Source of the DNA: Vreelandella songnenensis
GTDB lineage: Bacteria > Pseudomonadota > Gammaproteobacteria > Pseudomonadales > Halomonadaceae
Assembly (NCBI RefSeq): GCF_003002925.1
Contig: NZ_PVTK01000014.1
Coordinates: forward strand, 1 to 41,154
Length of the DNA: 41,154 bases
Direction of reading: 5' to 3'
Below the pieces are notes generated by a model. The model saw only the letters and a list, made by a program, of their open reading frames with translations, was not told the DNA's origin and ran no database searches. Position numbers and translations under genes: made by a program. Shown one piece after another: positions 33,574 to 41,154 of the stretch (position 1 is the first letter of the stretch; every line of letters starts with the position of its first letter).

Positions 33574-34286
33574 GCGATCTCCTCTGTCGATACCAGGTCG
33601 GCCTGGGCGGCGAGCAGGGAGGCGAGATGTGCTGGCTGCGAGAGCATCGGACCATGTCCGCAGCGCGCAATAGGCAGCGCCTCTTGGCGCGCTGCGTGGC
33701 TTGCCAGCGGGTCATGCTCACCTATCAGGTGAACCACCGGGCAAGGGGGCGCTTCAAGGCGCTGGCGGTTATCCAGTGTCGCGAGCCAGTGAAGGCCCGC
33801 GGCCAGGGTAGAAGGGTCTGCGCAGGGTGTCTTGCCCAGCAGGTCGCGAAGCTGAGTGTATGCCTGATGGGGCGCTGGCTCGCCTTGGGCCTGCCAGCGC
33901 AGGAAGTGGCGCCAGGCCGCCTCGGGGCGGCGTGCAAACACCGCCTGAAAGTCGTCAAGCTCGGCGGCAAGCGGGCTGCCTGGAACGCAGAACCTGGCGC
34001 CTGCCCCGAGCAGCACCAGCCCCTTCGGCGCGGGCAGGTGGTCGAGCAGGGCGGTCGCCAGCAGACCACCTAGCGACCACCCGACCCATACTGCATCGCG
34101 TGGCAAGTGCTCCGCCATGGCCGTGGCAAGCTCGCCGAGGGAGGCGCCGCCAGGCAGGGCAGGCATCTGCCCATAGCCCGGCCAGTCAACGGCGGCGATA
34201 TCCAGGTTGCCGGGCCAGTAAGGCTGAAGCGGCTGCCAGATACGCCGGTCGATCCCCCAGCCTGAAAGCAGTACCAGACGTGTCAT
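33570..34286 (-). CDS. bioH: Pimeloyl-ACP methyl ester carboxylesterase
   Basis: 238 residues, alpha/beta hydrolase. LVLLSGWGIDRRIWQPL opens the fold, the nucleophile elbow is VGWSLGGLLA (GWSLG), and the late HLIGEHDPLA and CGHGPMLSQPAHLA carry the Asp and His. It removes the methyl ester from pimeloyl-ACP, ending the BioC-BioH route. It overlaps bioF and bioC by four bases. Being inside the operon, unlike the detached bioH of E. coli, supports this assignment over a generic esterase. Confidence 0.92.
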   Translation of the reverse strand: MTRLVLLSGWGIDRRIWQPLQPYWPGNLDIAAVDWPGYGQMPALPGGASLGELATAMAEHLPRDAVWVGWSLGGLLATALLDHLPAPKGLVLLGAGARFCVPGSPLAAELDDFQAVFARRPEAAWRHFLRWQAQGEPAPHQAYTQLRDLLGKTPCADPSTLAAGLHWLATLDNRQRLEAPPCPVVHLIGEHDPLASHAARQEALPIARCGHGPMLSQPAHLASLLAAQADLVSTEEIA

Positions 34287-35428
34287 GATACTTCCTCGTG
34301 GCAGGCATCCAATATCTCAAGCAGCTGGTTGATATCGCTGCGCGAATGGAGGGCGCTCAGGGTTATACGCAGGCGCGACTCGCCTCTGGGCACGGTAGGT
34401 GGGCGAATGGCGCCAACATCGATGCCCGCGAGGTGCAGCCGTTCGGCCCACCGCAGCAGGCGCGATTCGCTGCCCAGCAGCAGCGGCTGAATGGGCGTGA
34501 GCGAGTTGCCCAGTGGCAGGTTCAGGCGCATGGCCTCTTCACGAAAATAACCGATATGGCGTTCAAGCCGCTCACGGTGTTCGGGTTCGCGCTGGACAAT
34601 GGTGAGTGCTTCCAGCGTTGCGGCGGCGATACCGGGCGGTTGCGCGGTAGTGTAGACATAGCTTCGGGCGAACTGGGTCAGGTGGTCGATCAGTAGCGCA
34701 TCGCCTGCAACGAATGCACCGGCCGTGCCAAGCGCCTTGCCCAGAGTGCCTACCAGAATCGGCACCTGCGTGCTTCCCCAGCGTGTGCCAACACAGCCGC
34801 TGCCGTTAACGCCAGTAACGCCAAGGCCATGGGCATCATCGATCATCAGCCAGGCGTCATGCTGCTGGCTTACCCGCACCAGGGCGGCAATATCGGCAAT
34901 ATCGCCGTCCATGCTGAAGACGCCATCGCTGACCACCAGCTTATGTGTAGAGATACTGCGTGCCATCAGACGGCTCAAGTCGTCAATGTCGTTGTGGTGA
35001 TAGCGCCGCGAACGAGCGCCACTCAGCGCGCTGCCGTCTAGCAGCGAGGCGTGGTTGAGCCGGTCGTGAAAGATGGCTGTGTGAGTATCGGCCAGCGCCT
35101 GCAGTATGCCCAGGTTCGCCATATAGCCGGTGGAGAACAGCAGCGCGCGCTCGCGTCCCGTCCATGCGGCCAGGGCCTCCTCCAGCGCCTCGTGAATCGC
35201 CAGATGACCGTTCACCAGATGTGATGCGCCGGCGCCGGCACCCAGCCGCCGAGCCCCTTCGGCCTGGGCTGCCTGAACCCGTGAATCCTGCGCCAGGCCA
35301 AGGTAGTCGTTACTCGCGAAATCCAGCGGGGCCGGTTGCCTGATGCGACGAGTTCGCCACTGCTGGGCGCACTGGCGAGTGTCGCGGGCACTGATCAGGC
35401 GCTCATGCCACGCTTTAGACACCGGCAT
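34283..35428 (-). CDS. bioF: 8-amino-7-oxononanoate synthase
   Basis: 381 residues, alpha-oxoamine synthase. [39 protein letters not shown] and the PLP lysine in [16 protein letters not shown] are visible. Joins pimeloyl-ACP and alanine to KAPA. The ATG at 35428 overlaps the bioB stop by 14 bases; the frame is open to 35485 but that would lie deeper inside bioB. Confidence 0.95.
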   Translation of the reverse strand: MPVSKAWHERLISARDTRQCAQQWRTRRIRQPAPLDFASNDYLGLAQDSRVQAAQAEGARRLGAGAGASHLVNGHLAIHEALEEALAAWTGRERALLFSTGYMANLGILQALADTHTAIFHDRLNHASLLDGSALSGARSRRYHHNDIDDLSRLMARSISTHKLVVSDGVFSMDGDIADIAALVRVSQQHDAWLMIDDAHGLGVTGVNGSGCVGTRWGSTQVPILVGTLGKALGTAGAFVAGDALLIDHLTQFARSYVYTTAQPPGIAAATLEALTIVQREPEHRERLERHIGYFREEAMRLNLPLGNSLTPIQPLLLGSESRLLRWAERLHLAGIDVGAIRPPTVPRGESRLRITLSALHSRSDINQLLEILDACHEEVS

Positions 35429-36479
35429 CCACCGCAAGCTCGGCGGCACGCTCGTTGAGCCGCTGCTGCTGTGCCTGCTGGGCAAGGCGTGTGGCCTGGG
35501 AATCTGTACTTTCGCAGGTCTCGCGCTGCTCCGGGTGCAGGCCCAGCTTGGTAAACAGGGCGCGGTCGCGGTCGGCCTGGGGGTTGCCGGTGGTCAACAG
35601 CTTGTCGCCGTAGAAGATCGAATTGGCGCCTGCCAGAAACGCCAGCGCCTGGGTGGATTCGCTCATCTGCTCACGCCCGGCAGAGAGGCGCACGTGGCTT
35701 TGCGGCATCATGATGCGGGCCACGCCAATGGCGCGGATAAATTCGATAGGGTCCAGGTCCTCGGCGTTTTCCAGCGGCGTGCCGGGGACCTTGACCAGCA
35801 TGTTGATCGGCACGGATTCCGGGTGCGGGGAGAGCCTGGCCAACTGCTGCAGAAGAGCGCTTCTGTCCTGGGCGTCTTCACCCATGCCTAAAATGCCGCC
35901 GGAGCAGACCTTCATGCCCGCTTCGCGCACCGTCGCCAGCGTCTCCAGGCGGTCGCTGTAGGTGCGCGTGGTGATGATTTCGCCGTAGTAGTCCGGCGAG
36001 GTGTCCAGGTTGTGGTTGTAGTAATCAAGCCCCGCGCTTGCCAGACGGCTGGCCTGCGCGCCATCCACCATGCCCAGCGTCATGCAGGTTTCAAGTCCCA
36101 GGGCCTTTACCTGGCGAACCATCTCTTCGACCTGCACCAGGTCCTTGTCACGCGGGCTGCGCCACGCCGCGCCCATGCAGAAACGGCTGGCGCCGGCGGC
36201 TTTCGCCGCCCGGGCTTGTTCGACGACCTTTTCGATCTCCAGCAGCTTCTCTTTTTCGAGCTGGGTGTTGTAGTGGCCGGACTGCGGGCAGTACTTGCAG
36301 TCCTCTGGACAGGCGCCGGTCTTTATCGATAAAAGCGTGGATACCTGCACCGCGTTGGCATCGAAATGCGCCCGGTGAATCTGCTGGGCCTTGAACAGCA
36401 GATCATTGAACGGCAGCGCAAACAGCGCATTGATTTCATCCAGAGTCCAATCGTGGCGGGGGGCAGCAGTTGCAGTCAT
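35415..36479 (-). CDS. bioB: Biotin synthase
   Basis: 354 residues, radical SAM. The 4Fe-4S cysteines are Cys57, Cys61 and Cys64 ([13 protein letters not shown]). [25 protein letters not shown] and GGILGMGE follow, and [10 protein letters not shown] carries the Arg ligand of the 2Fe-2S cluster. Inserts sulfur into dethiobiotin. First gene of the operon, preceded by a probable promoter and BirA-like site. No strong ribosome site is visible before ATG, which is preceded by GGTTTACCG. Confidence 0.96.
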   Translation of the reverse strand: MTATAAPRHDWTLDEINALFALPFNDLLFKAQQIHRAHFDANAVQVSTLLSIKTGACPEDCKYCPQSGHYNTQLEKEKLLEIEKVVEQARAAKAAGASRFCMGAAWRSPRDKDLVQVEEMVRQVKALGLETCMTLGMVDGAQASRLASAGLDYYNHNLDTSPDYYGEIITTRTYSDRLETLATVREAGMKVCSGGILGMGEDAQDRSALLQQLARLSPHPESVPINMLVKVPGTPLENAEDLDPIEFIRAIGVARIMMPQSHVRLSAGREQMSESTQALAFLAGANSIFYGDKLLTTGNPQADRDRALFTKLGLHPEQRETCESTDSQATRLAQQAQQQRLNERAAELAVDAGV

Positions 36480-36535
36480 CGGTAAACCATTTTAATTTGA
36501 TAGGTTGACCAGACTCTATCGGCGCCAAGAGCGCC

Positions 36536-36567
36536 GTGTCAACTTTATAGATTTTTATGGTTTACAT
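36536..36567 (-). promoter_or_regulatory. Candidate BirA operator and bioB promoter region
   Basis: Read on the bioB strand: ATGTAAACC, 14 bases, AGTTGACAC. This resembles the BirA site TTGTAAACC-N14/15-GGTTTACAA (8 of 9 and 6 of 9 matches). The second half overlaps a good -35 box TTGACA (36537-36542), followed 16 bases on by the poor -10-like GATAGA. BirA with biotinoyl-AMP would thus block the promoter. Lies between the divergent bioB and DTW genes. Confidence 0.55.
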
Positions 36568-36634
36568 CGCGGGGTTCGTCATTCCAGGGGCGCTGCTTTA
36601 TACTCTGCGCCCTTTTCTTCTCTCTGGAGCGCGG

Positions 36635-37387
36635 ATGTCTGCCTCTGATACTTCCTCTGAGTGTGATCCGGCAACCGGCCATCCGCGACCGCCGCGGCGC
36701 GAATTCAAGGCGCGGGGCAGTTTTGTCATACGCTGCGAAGGCTGCAACCTGCCCAAGCTGAACTGCCTGTGCCCGTATCAGGTAAAGGCGGAAAGCCACG
36801 CTCAGGTATGGCTGATCACCCACTCGCTGGAGCACTACAAGCCGACCAACACCGGGCGCTTGATCGGCGACGTGCTGGCGCAGACCAAGGTGTTTACCTG
36901 GTACAGAACGGCGCCGGATGCCGCTTTGACAGCGCTTTTGGAAGACCCGCGCTATGTGCCGTTCGTGATCTTCCCCGATGATCAGCCCGATTACGCGGAT
37001 CGCGTGGTGGGCATGGACGCCGTGCACCGCGCCAGAGAGCAGTCCCGCATTCCGGTATTCATCATTCTGGATGGCACCTGGCGCCAGGCGCGGCGCATGT
37101 TCCGCAAGAGCGCTTACCTGGATGCGCTGCCGGTGTTACCTCTGCATACCGAGCGCGAAACCCGCTACCGGCTGCGCAAGCCCGCCTCGAAAGCGCATCT
37201 GTGCACGGCAGAAGTGGCCATTGAGCTGTTGCGCCAAGGAGGCGATGAAAACGCGGCGGCGGTGCTGGATGACTACTTTGACGTGTTCAACGACAGTTAC
37301 GCTGCCAGCCGCTTCTACAAGAAGATTGCCGAACCCACAGAAGCCATGCAGCGGCTGCTGGCACGAAAGGCCGCGCCGGAAAGCTAG
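36635..37387 (+). CDS. tapT: DTW-domain tRNA-uridine aminocarboxypropyltransferase (TapT/YfiP type)
   Basis: 250 residues. Cys-rich CEGCNLPKLNCLCP near residue 36, HSLEHYKPTNTGRLIGD, the name-giving DGTW in ILDGTWRQARRMFRKS, and YRLRKPASKAHLCTAEVA. These are the TapT motifs; the enzyme transfers the 3-amino-3-carboxypropyl group of SAM to U47 of tRNA. The ATG at 36635 has a GGAG site; an earlier ATG at 36557 would place the start inside the presumed BirA site. Its stop codon shares CTAG with the stop of the convergent EamA gene. Confidence 0.88.
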   Translation: MSASDTSSECDPATGHPRPPRREFKARGSFVIRCEGCNLPKLNCLCPYQVKAESHAQVWLITHSLEHYKPTNTGRLIGDVLAQTKVFTWYRTAPDAALTALLEDPRYVPFVIFPDDQPDYADRVVGMDAVHRAREQSRIPVFIILDGTWRQARRMFRKSAYLDALPVLPLHTERETRYRLRKPASKAHLCTAEVAIELLRQGGDENAAAVLDDYFDVFNDSYAASRFYKKIAEPTEAMQRLLARKAAPES

Positions 37388-38289
37388 CGGGCCGCTCCCG
37401 GCAGCCAGCGCAGAATCACCTTGCGCACCCAGTACCAGCGGTTGATCAGCAGGGCCGCGAAGATGAGTCCGCAGCCGAGCAGTTGCAGCGGGGCCATGGT
37501 TTCACGAAACCACAGCGCGGCGAGTAGCGCAGTCCAGACCGCTTCGAGCATTAAAATGACCGAAGCGTGGCTGGGGGTCGTCATCCCTTGAGCAGTGATC
37601 TGAAGGAAAAAGCGCAGCGCGCTTGCCAGCAAGGCGCTTGCCAGGAACCAGCCGAGGATGGACGTATTCAGCGCCACGGGCTGGCGCTCGAACGCAAGTG
37701 AAGTCAGCGTCAGCACGCCGCCTACGGCCAGTAGCTGAAGCGTGGTCAGCGGCAGGGCGGGAACGTTGCGCACTACCCGGGTGTTGACGTTGATCAGAAA
37801 CGCAAAGCAGAGCGCGGCGCAGGCCATCAGCAGCTGGCTGGTTTCCACTCGAAAGCCCGCGTTGAGCGACAGCAGCGCAAAGCCTGCAAGCGCCACTGGC
37901 AGGGCAACCCAGGTCGAGCGCGGCGGGCGGTCGCCAAACAGCAGCCTGGCTACCACCGGCACCAGCAGGATGCCAAGGCTATTGATGAACGCGCTTTCCC
38001 CCAGGTGGCTTGAGGTCTCAAGCCCCATGATCCAGAAGCCAATCGCCACGCTGAACAAAAGCCCGACAAACAGCCCGCGCCGGATGCGCCGTGCGGGCAT
38101 TCGGCGCAGTGCCGGCCAGGCAAAGCCCAGCAGAATCAGCCCGGCAAGCAGGAAGCGGGTGCCGATAAACAGCAGCGGCGGCATGCCGGCCAGGGCTTCC
38201 TTGGAGAAAATCCAGCCTCCTGCGGCCAGCACCGTCACCAACAGCAGCAGGGCATCTGCCTGCCAGGGCGCGCGCTTGAGCGTGCTCAC
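37384..38289 (-). CDS. EamA/DMT-family transporter
   Basis: 301 residues with about ten membrane spans in two EamA halves (VLAAGGWIFSKEALAGMPPLLFIGTRFLLAGLIL and HASVILMLEAVWTALLAALWFRETM). A metabolite exporter of unknown substrate. The GTG at 38289 overlaps the upstream stop by four bases (GTGA), so it is translationally coupled to the TraB-family gene; the open frame to 38409 runs inside that gene and is not used. Confidence 0.82.
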   Translation of the reverse strand: MSTLKRAPWQADALLLLVTVLAAGGWIFSKEALAGMPPLLFIGTRFLLAGLILLGFAWPALRRMPARRIRRGLFVGLLFSVAIGFWIMGLETSSHLGESAFINSLGILLVPVVARLLFGDRPPRSTWVALPVALAGFALLSLNAGFRVETSQLLMACAALCFAFLINVNTRVVRNVPALPLTTLQLLAVGGVLTLTSLAFERQPVALNTSILGWFLASALLASALRFFLQITAQGMTTPSHASVILMLEAVWTALLAALWFRETMAPLQLLGCGLIFAALLINRWYWVRKVILRWLPGAAR

Positions 38290-39539
38290 GCGGCGTCGCC
38301 GCCAAACAGGGCACCGGCGATTCTGAAACCGGCCACCCAAGTGCCCACTGCCGAGCCGAGCGTGGCGAGTATGAACACCAGCAGAGTGCGCGACACGCGG
38401 TTTTGCCACCAGCCTTTAAGGTGGGTGACATCCTTGCGCAGCGAGGAGAAGTCGCGCACCTTGGGCTTTCGCATGTAAAGCTCCACGCCGGCCGCGACAA
38501 AGCCTGCGCCAATGGTGGGGTTCAGCGAGGTAAGCGGGGCGGCAAAGAAGGTAGCAATCACCGTGACCGGGTGGGCCAGCGCTATGATGGTCGCACCGCC
38601 GGATAGAATGCCGTTGATCAGAAACCACTCCAGCACCAGCTGCCAGCCAAGATCCGTATTGCGCGAGAAACCAATCGCAAAGCCGGTAATCACCAGGATG
38701 GTAATCAGCCAGGGCAGGGCTTTCCATAGTTTGGAAGGCGGTGGCGTGGCTTCCAGCGCTTCGCGCTCGACCGTTGGATTGTCAGGCAGCGGCGCTTCAA
38801 GGTGTTCGACAGTGCCTTTCAAGTGCCCGGCACCCAGCACGACCAGCACATTCTTGAAGCGCCCAGGCGGGGCCTGTTCGGCAAGGCGCAGCGCCATGTA
38901 GCGGTCGCGTTCGCGAATCAGCGGGGTGTAGAGTGCCTCGGATTCGGCGGCAAACTCGCTGAAGGTCGCCTCCAGCATGTCACCCTCCTTGAGCTTTTCG
39001 ATCTCCTCCTTGGAGACGTCCTGGCGCGACAGCACGCTGCCGATCAGCCCCGAGAAAAGCGAAAAGCGCTGCCACCAAGGCACGTTGCGGTAGATGCGCT
39101 TCAGGGTCACGCCTACGTCGCGGTCCACCAGCAGCAGCGGCAGATTGCGCGAGCGGCACTCTTCAAGGGCGGCGCGCATTTCCGCACCCGGCTCGATGCC
39201 GGACTGTTCGGCGATGCGCTGCTGGAAGGCGCCCAGCGCCAGGCTGGCTGCCACCATGCCCGCCTTGCCCTGCTTGAATACCTGAAACAGGTCCTGCTCG
39301 CCCATGGCATCGGGGTTGTTCATGCTGTGATGGCGGGCATCGCACAGCTCGATGGCGATGGCATCGAACTGGCCGCTGTCGGCAAGGTTGCGCACGTCAT
39401 CGGCACTCTGGGCCGACACGTGCGCGGTACCCAGCAGCGTGTAGGTAGTGTTGCCAACGGTAACCGCTTTCAGCGGCCCGCTGGTGGCCGGCAGGGCGGC
39501 AAAGGGTGCGCTCGGCGGGGTGGTTTCGTCTTGGCTCAT
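38286..39539 (-). CDS. TraB/PrgY-family membrane protein
   Basis: 417 residues. The N-terminal domain has the TraB motifs LLGTAHVSAQSADDV and later VVLGAGHLKGTVEHL, with conserved His/Glu residues of the EreA/TraB (GumN-like) fold. The last ~170 residues carry four or five membrane spans. Homologues include PrgY/TraB, which block pheromone signalling in enterococci, but the role in proteobacteria is unknown, possibly a membrane-bound metalloprotease or hydrolase. Upstream of and coupled to the EamA gene. Confidence 0.82.
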   Translation of the reverse strand: MSQDETTPPSAPFAALPATSGPLKAVTVGNTTYTLLGTAHVSAQSADDVRNLADSGQFDAIAIELCDARHHSMNNPDAMGEQDLFQVFKQGKAGMVAASLALGAFQQRIAEQSGIEPGAEMRAALEECRSRNLPLLLVDRDVGVTLKRIYRNVPWWQRFSLFSGLIGSVLSRQDVSKEEIEKLKEGDMLEATFSEFAAESEALYTPLIRERDRYMALRLAEQAPPGRFKNVLVVLGAGHLKGTVEHLEAPLPDNPTVEREALEATPPPSKLWKALPWLITILVITGFAIGFSRNTDLGWQLVLEWFLINGILSGGATIIALAHPVTVIATFFAAPLTSLNPTIGAGFVAAGVELYMRKPKVRDFSSLRKDVTHLKGWWQNRVSRTLLVFILATLGSAVGTWVAGFRIAGALFGGDAA

Positions 39540-39599
39540 CGTATCTCAACTCGAATATGAAACGGCAAAAGTACTGGCAGAACGCACAGGAAAAACCTA

Positions 39600-41048
39600 T
39601 CAACGGCGCCAGAACGCCGGCGTGAACAGCACCAGCACCGTGAAAATTTCCAGGCGGCCGAGCAGCATGGCAAGCACCAGAATCCACTTGGCAAGGCTTG
39701 GAAGCTCGCCGTAGTGGCTGCTGGCCTCACCAAGCGCAGGCCCCAGGTTATTAAGTGCAGAACCCACCGACGACCAGGCGGTAATCTGATCGACCCCGGT
39801 GGCCATGACGCCTACCATCATCAAGAAAAACAGCATGACGTAGGCCGAGAAAAATCCCCACACGGCCTGGGCGATGCTGTCCGGCACGCTCATCTTGCCG
39901 ACCTTGACGGCAATCACCGCGTTGGGGTGAATCAGGCGCATGACTTCGCGCATCCCCTGCTTGAGTATCAGGATGATGCGGATCACTTTCATGCCGCCCG
40001 CGGTCGAACCGGAACACCCGCCCACGAAGGCTGCAATGAACAGCAGAAAGGGCAGCGCACCGGGCCAGGCCGAGAAGTCGGCCACCGAAAAGCCTGCGGT
40101 CGTGGCCACCGACACTACCTCGAAAAGACCGTAGCGCAAACCGCTCAGCGTATCGTAGGTCTGCGTCAGCCACAGCGTGATCACGGTAATGGTGATCAGC
40201 CCGGCCATAAACAGCATCAGAAAGCGCGCTTCCGGGTCCTGAAAGTAGTGCAGCAGGCGTTTTTCACGCCAGGCCATGAAGTGCAGACTGAAGCTGAACG
40301 CGGAAATCAGCATGAAAGCCACGCAGATAAGCTCGATGGAAGCGCTGTTGAAGTAGCCGATGCTGGCATCGTGGGTGGAGAAACCGCCAATCGCCACGGT
40401 GGAGAAACTGTGCCCCAGCGCATCGAACCAGTTCATGCCCGCGAGCATGTAGGCCACCATGCAGGCGATGGTCAGTGTTGCGTAGATATACCAGAGTGCC
40501 TTGGCCGTTTCGGTAATCCGCGGGGTCAGCTTGGAATCTTTCAGCGGCCCCGGAATTTCGGTGCGGTAAAGCGCCATGCCGCCGACCCCAAGCGTGGGAA
40601 GAATCGCCACCGCCAGCACCACGATCCCCATTCCGCCCAGCCACTGCAGCTGCTGGCGGTAGTAGCGGATCGATTCGGGCAGAAAGTCGATGCCCGTGAT
40701 GACCGTCGCCCCGGTGGTGGTAAGCCCCGAGAACGACTCGAACACTGCATCCGTGATGCCCAGCGCCGTATCGCCAAACAGCATCAGCGGCAGCGAGCCG
40801 AACAGGGCCAGCACCGTCCAGAACATGGCGGCGATCAAGAAGCCGTCGCGAATGCGCAGCTCCTTGCGCGCCTTGCGGTTGGGCAGGTACAGCAGCAGCC
40901 CGGTAGCCACCGAGATGGCGATGCCGCTCATGAAGGCGTGCCACACGCCGTCGCGAAACCACAGGGAAATCAGCATGGGAGGGAGCATGGTCAGGCTGAA
41001 CAGCATCAGCAGCAGCCCTAATATGCGTAGAATGACCCGCAGACTCAT
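39600..41048 (-). CDS. trkH: Trk potassium uptake system membrane subunit TrkH
   Basis: 482 residues with four M1-P-M2 repeats. Filter regions are SFSGLTTTGATVITG, STVAIGGFSTHD, VVSVATTAGFSVAD and SSVGSALNNLGPALG, each centred on a Gly that lines the K+ path. Forms the K+ channel gated by the TrkA ring, which suits a halophile accumulating potassium. The start lies 15 bases after the trkA stop, with AGGAG about 12 bases before ATG, rather far. Confidence 0.93.
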   Translation of the reverse strand: MSLRVILRILGLLLMLFSLTMLPPMLISLWFRDGVWHAFMSGIAISVATGLLLYLPNRKARKELRIRDGFLIAAMFWTVLALFGSLPLMLFGDTALGITDAVFESFSGLTTTGATVITGIDFLPESIRYYRQQLQWLGGMGIVVLAVAILPTLGVGGMALYRTEIPGPLKDSKLTPRITETAKALWYIYATLTIACMVAYMLAGMNWFDALGHSFSTVAIGGFSTHDASIGYFNSASIELICVAFMLISAFSFSLHFMAWREKRLLHYFQDPEARFLMLFMAGLITITVITLWLTQTYDTLSGLRYGLFEVVSVATTAGFSVADFSAWPGALPFLLFIAAFVGGCSGSTAGGMKVIRIILILKQGMREVMRLIHPNAVIAVKVGKMSVPDSIAQAVWGFFSAYVMLFFLMMVGVMATGVDQITAWSSVGSALNNLGPALGEASSHYGELPSLAKWILVLAMLLGRLEIFTVLVLFTPAFWRR

Positions 41049-41063
41049 GGTTGGTGCATGCTC

Positions 41064-41154
41064 CTAAAAGAACGTCAGGCCGACCTGGAACAGACGCTCC
41101 ACATCGCGGATGCGGCGCTTGTCGATCACGAACAGGATCACGTGATCGCCGCTC
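41064..41154 (-). CDS. trkA: TrkA, C-terminal fragment (runs off the right edge)
   Basis: The 29 visible codons read SGDHVILFVIDKRRIRDVER then LFQVGLTFF and stop. This is the end of the second TrkA_C domain of the cytosolic nucleotide-binding gating subunit of Trk. Directly upstream of trkH, as in other halomonads. Confidence 0.88.
   Translation of the reverse strand, partial: SGDHVILFVIDKRRIRDVERLFQVGLTFF

Noticed and set aside
39714..41021. 435-codon plus-strand frame opposite trkH
   Set aside because: Shadow of trkH; His/Gln/Arg-rich composition and no recognisable domain.

Overview
The window looks like a chromosomal segment of a moderately GC-rich gammaproteobacterium, most likely Halomonas or a close halomonad. 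This is inferred from gene content (Trk potassium uptake, TRAP transporter, AbgT transporter, ZigA zinc chaperone, AceK) and the style of the proteins. No rRNA or tRNA gene is present to confirm it. Coding density is high. I see no CRISPR array or prophage, and only the edge of one insertion sequence at the left end.

Layout. 1-136: end of an IS3-family element. 347-4590: a Blh/ETHE1-type metallo-hydrolase, a membrane metallophosphoesterase, and a LysR regulator divergent from a PRISE-type short-chain reductase. 4664-16411: a catabolic island with two arms around a GntR/HutC regulator. The leftward arm encodes a SnoaL-like protein, an isocitrate-lyase/PEP-mutase family lyase, a cysteine hydrolase, two PuuE-like 'polysaccharide deacetylases' and a fumarate-reductase-like flavoprotein. 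The rightward arm encodes the regulator, a LeuC/LeuD-type hydro-lyase and a DctPQM TRAP transporter. 16445-20265: AbgT transporter, M20D amidohydrolase and divergent LysR regulator. 20477-24227: DUF2946 protein, PepSY membrane protein, ZigA behind a probable Zur box, and a DUF2805/TIGR03643 protein. 24463-30804: eutB-eutC-amine permease, then aceK and a sirtuin. 30816-36479: a complete overlapping biotin operon bioB-F-H-C-D-A. 36635-41154: a DTW-domain tRNA modification enzyme, an EamA transporter, a TraB-family protein, trkH and the end of trkA.

The most interesting part is the 4.7-16.4 kb island. Its enzyme families fit one route. A TRAP system would import a carboxylated compound. PuuE-like hydrolases would open a cyclic imide or ureide, and the cysteine hydrolase would remove the amide. 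The flavoprotein could introduce a double bond, the LeuCD-like enzyme could hydrate the resulting maleate-type acid, and the lyase could split the substituted malate into pyruvate (or another 2-oxoacid) plus a short acid. Dimethylmaleate hydratase and 2,3-dimethylmalate lyase of nicotinate fermentation set a precedent for the last two steps. Breakdown of substituted maleimides or succinimides, such as those released when tetrapyrroles decay, is one concrete possibility. This is inference. What the sequence shows directly is the gene set, its tight organisation, and a shared inverted repeat (TGTATTA-N4-TAATAC) in front of both arms.

The other blocks are more conventional. EutBC can feed acetaldehyde and so acetyl units towards the glyoxylate branch that AceK controls. 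ZigA appears zinc-regulated, and the biotin operon carries a plausible BirA operator.
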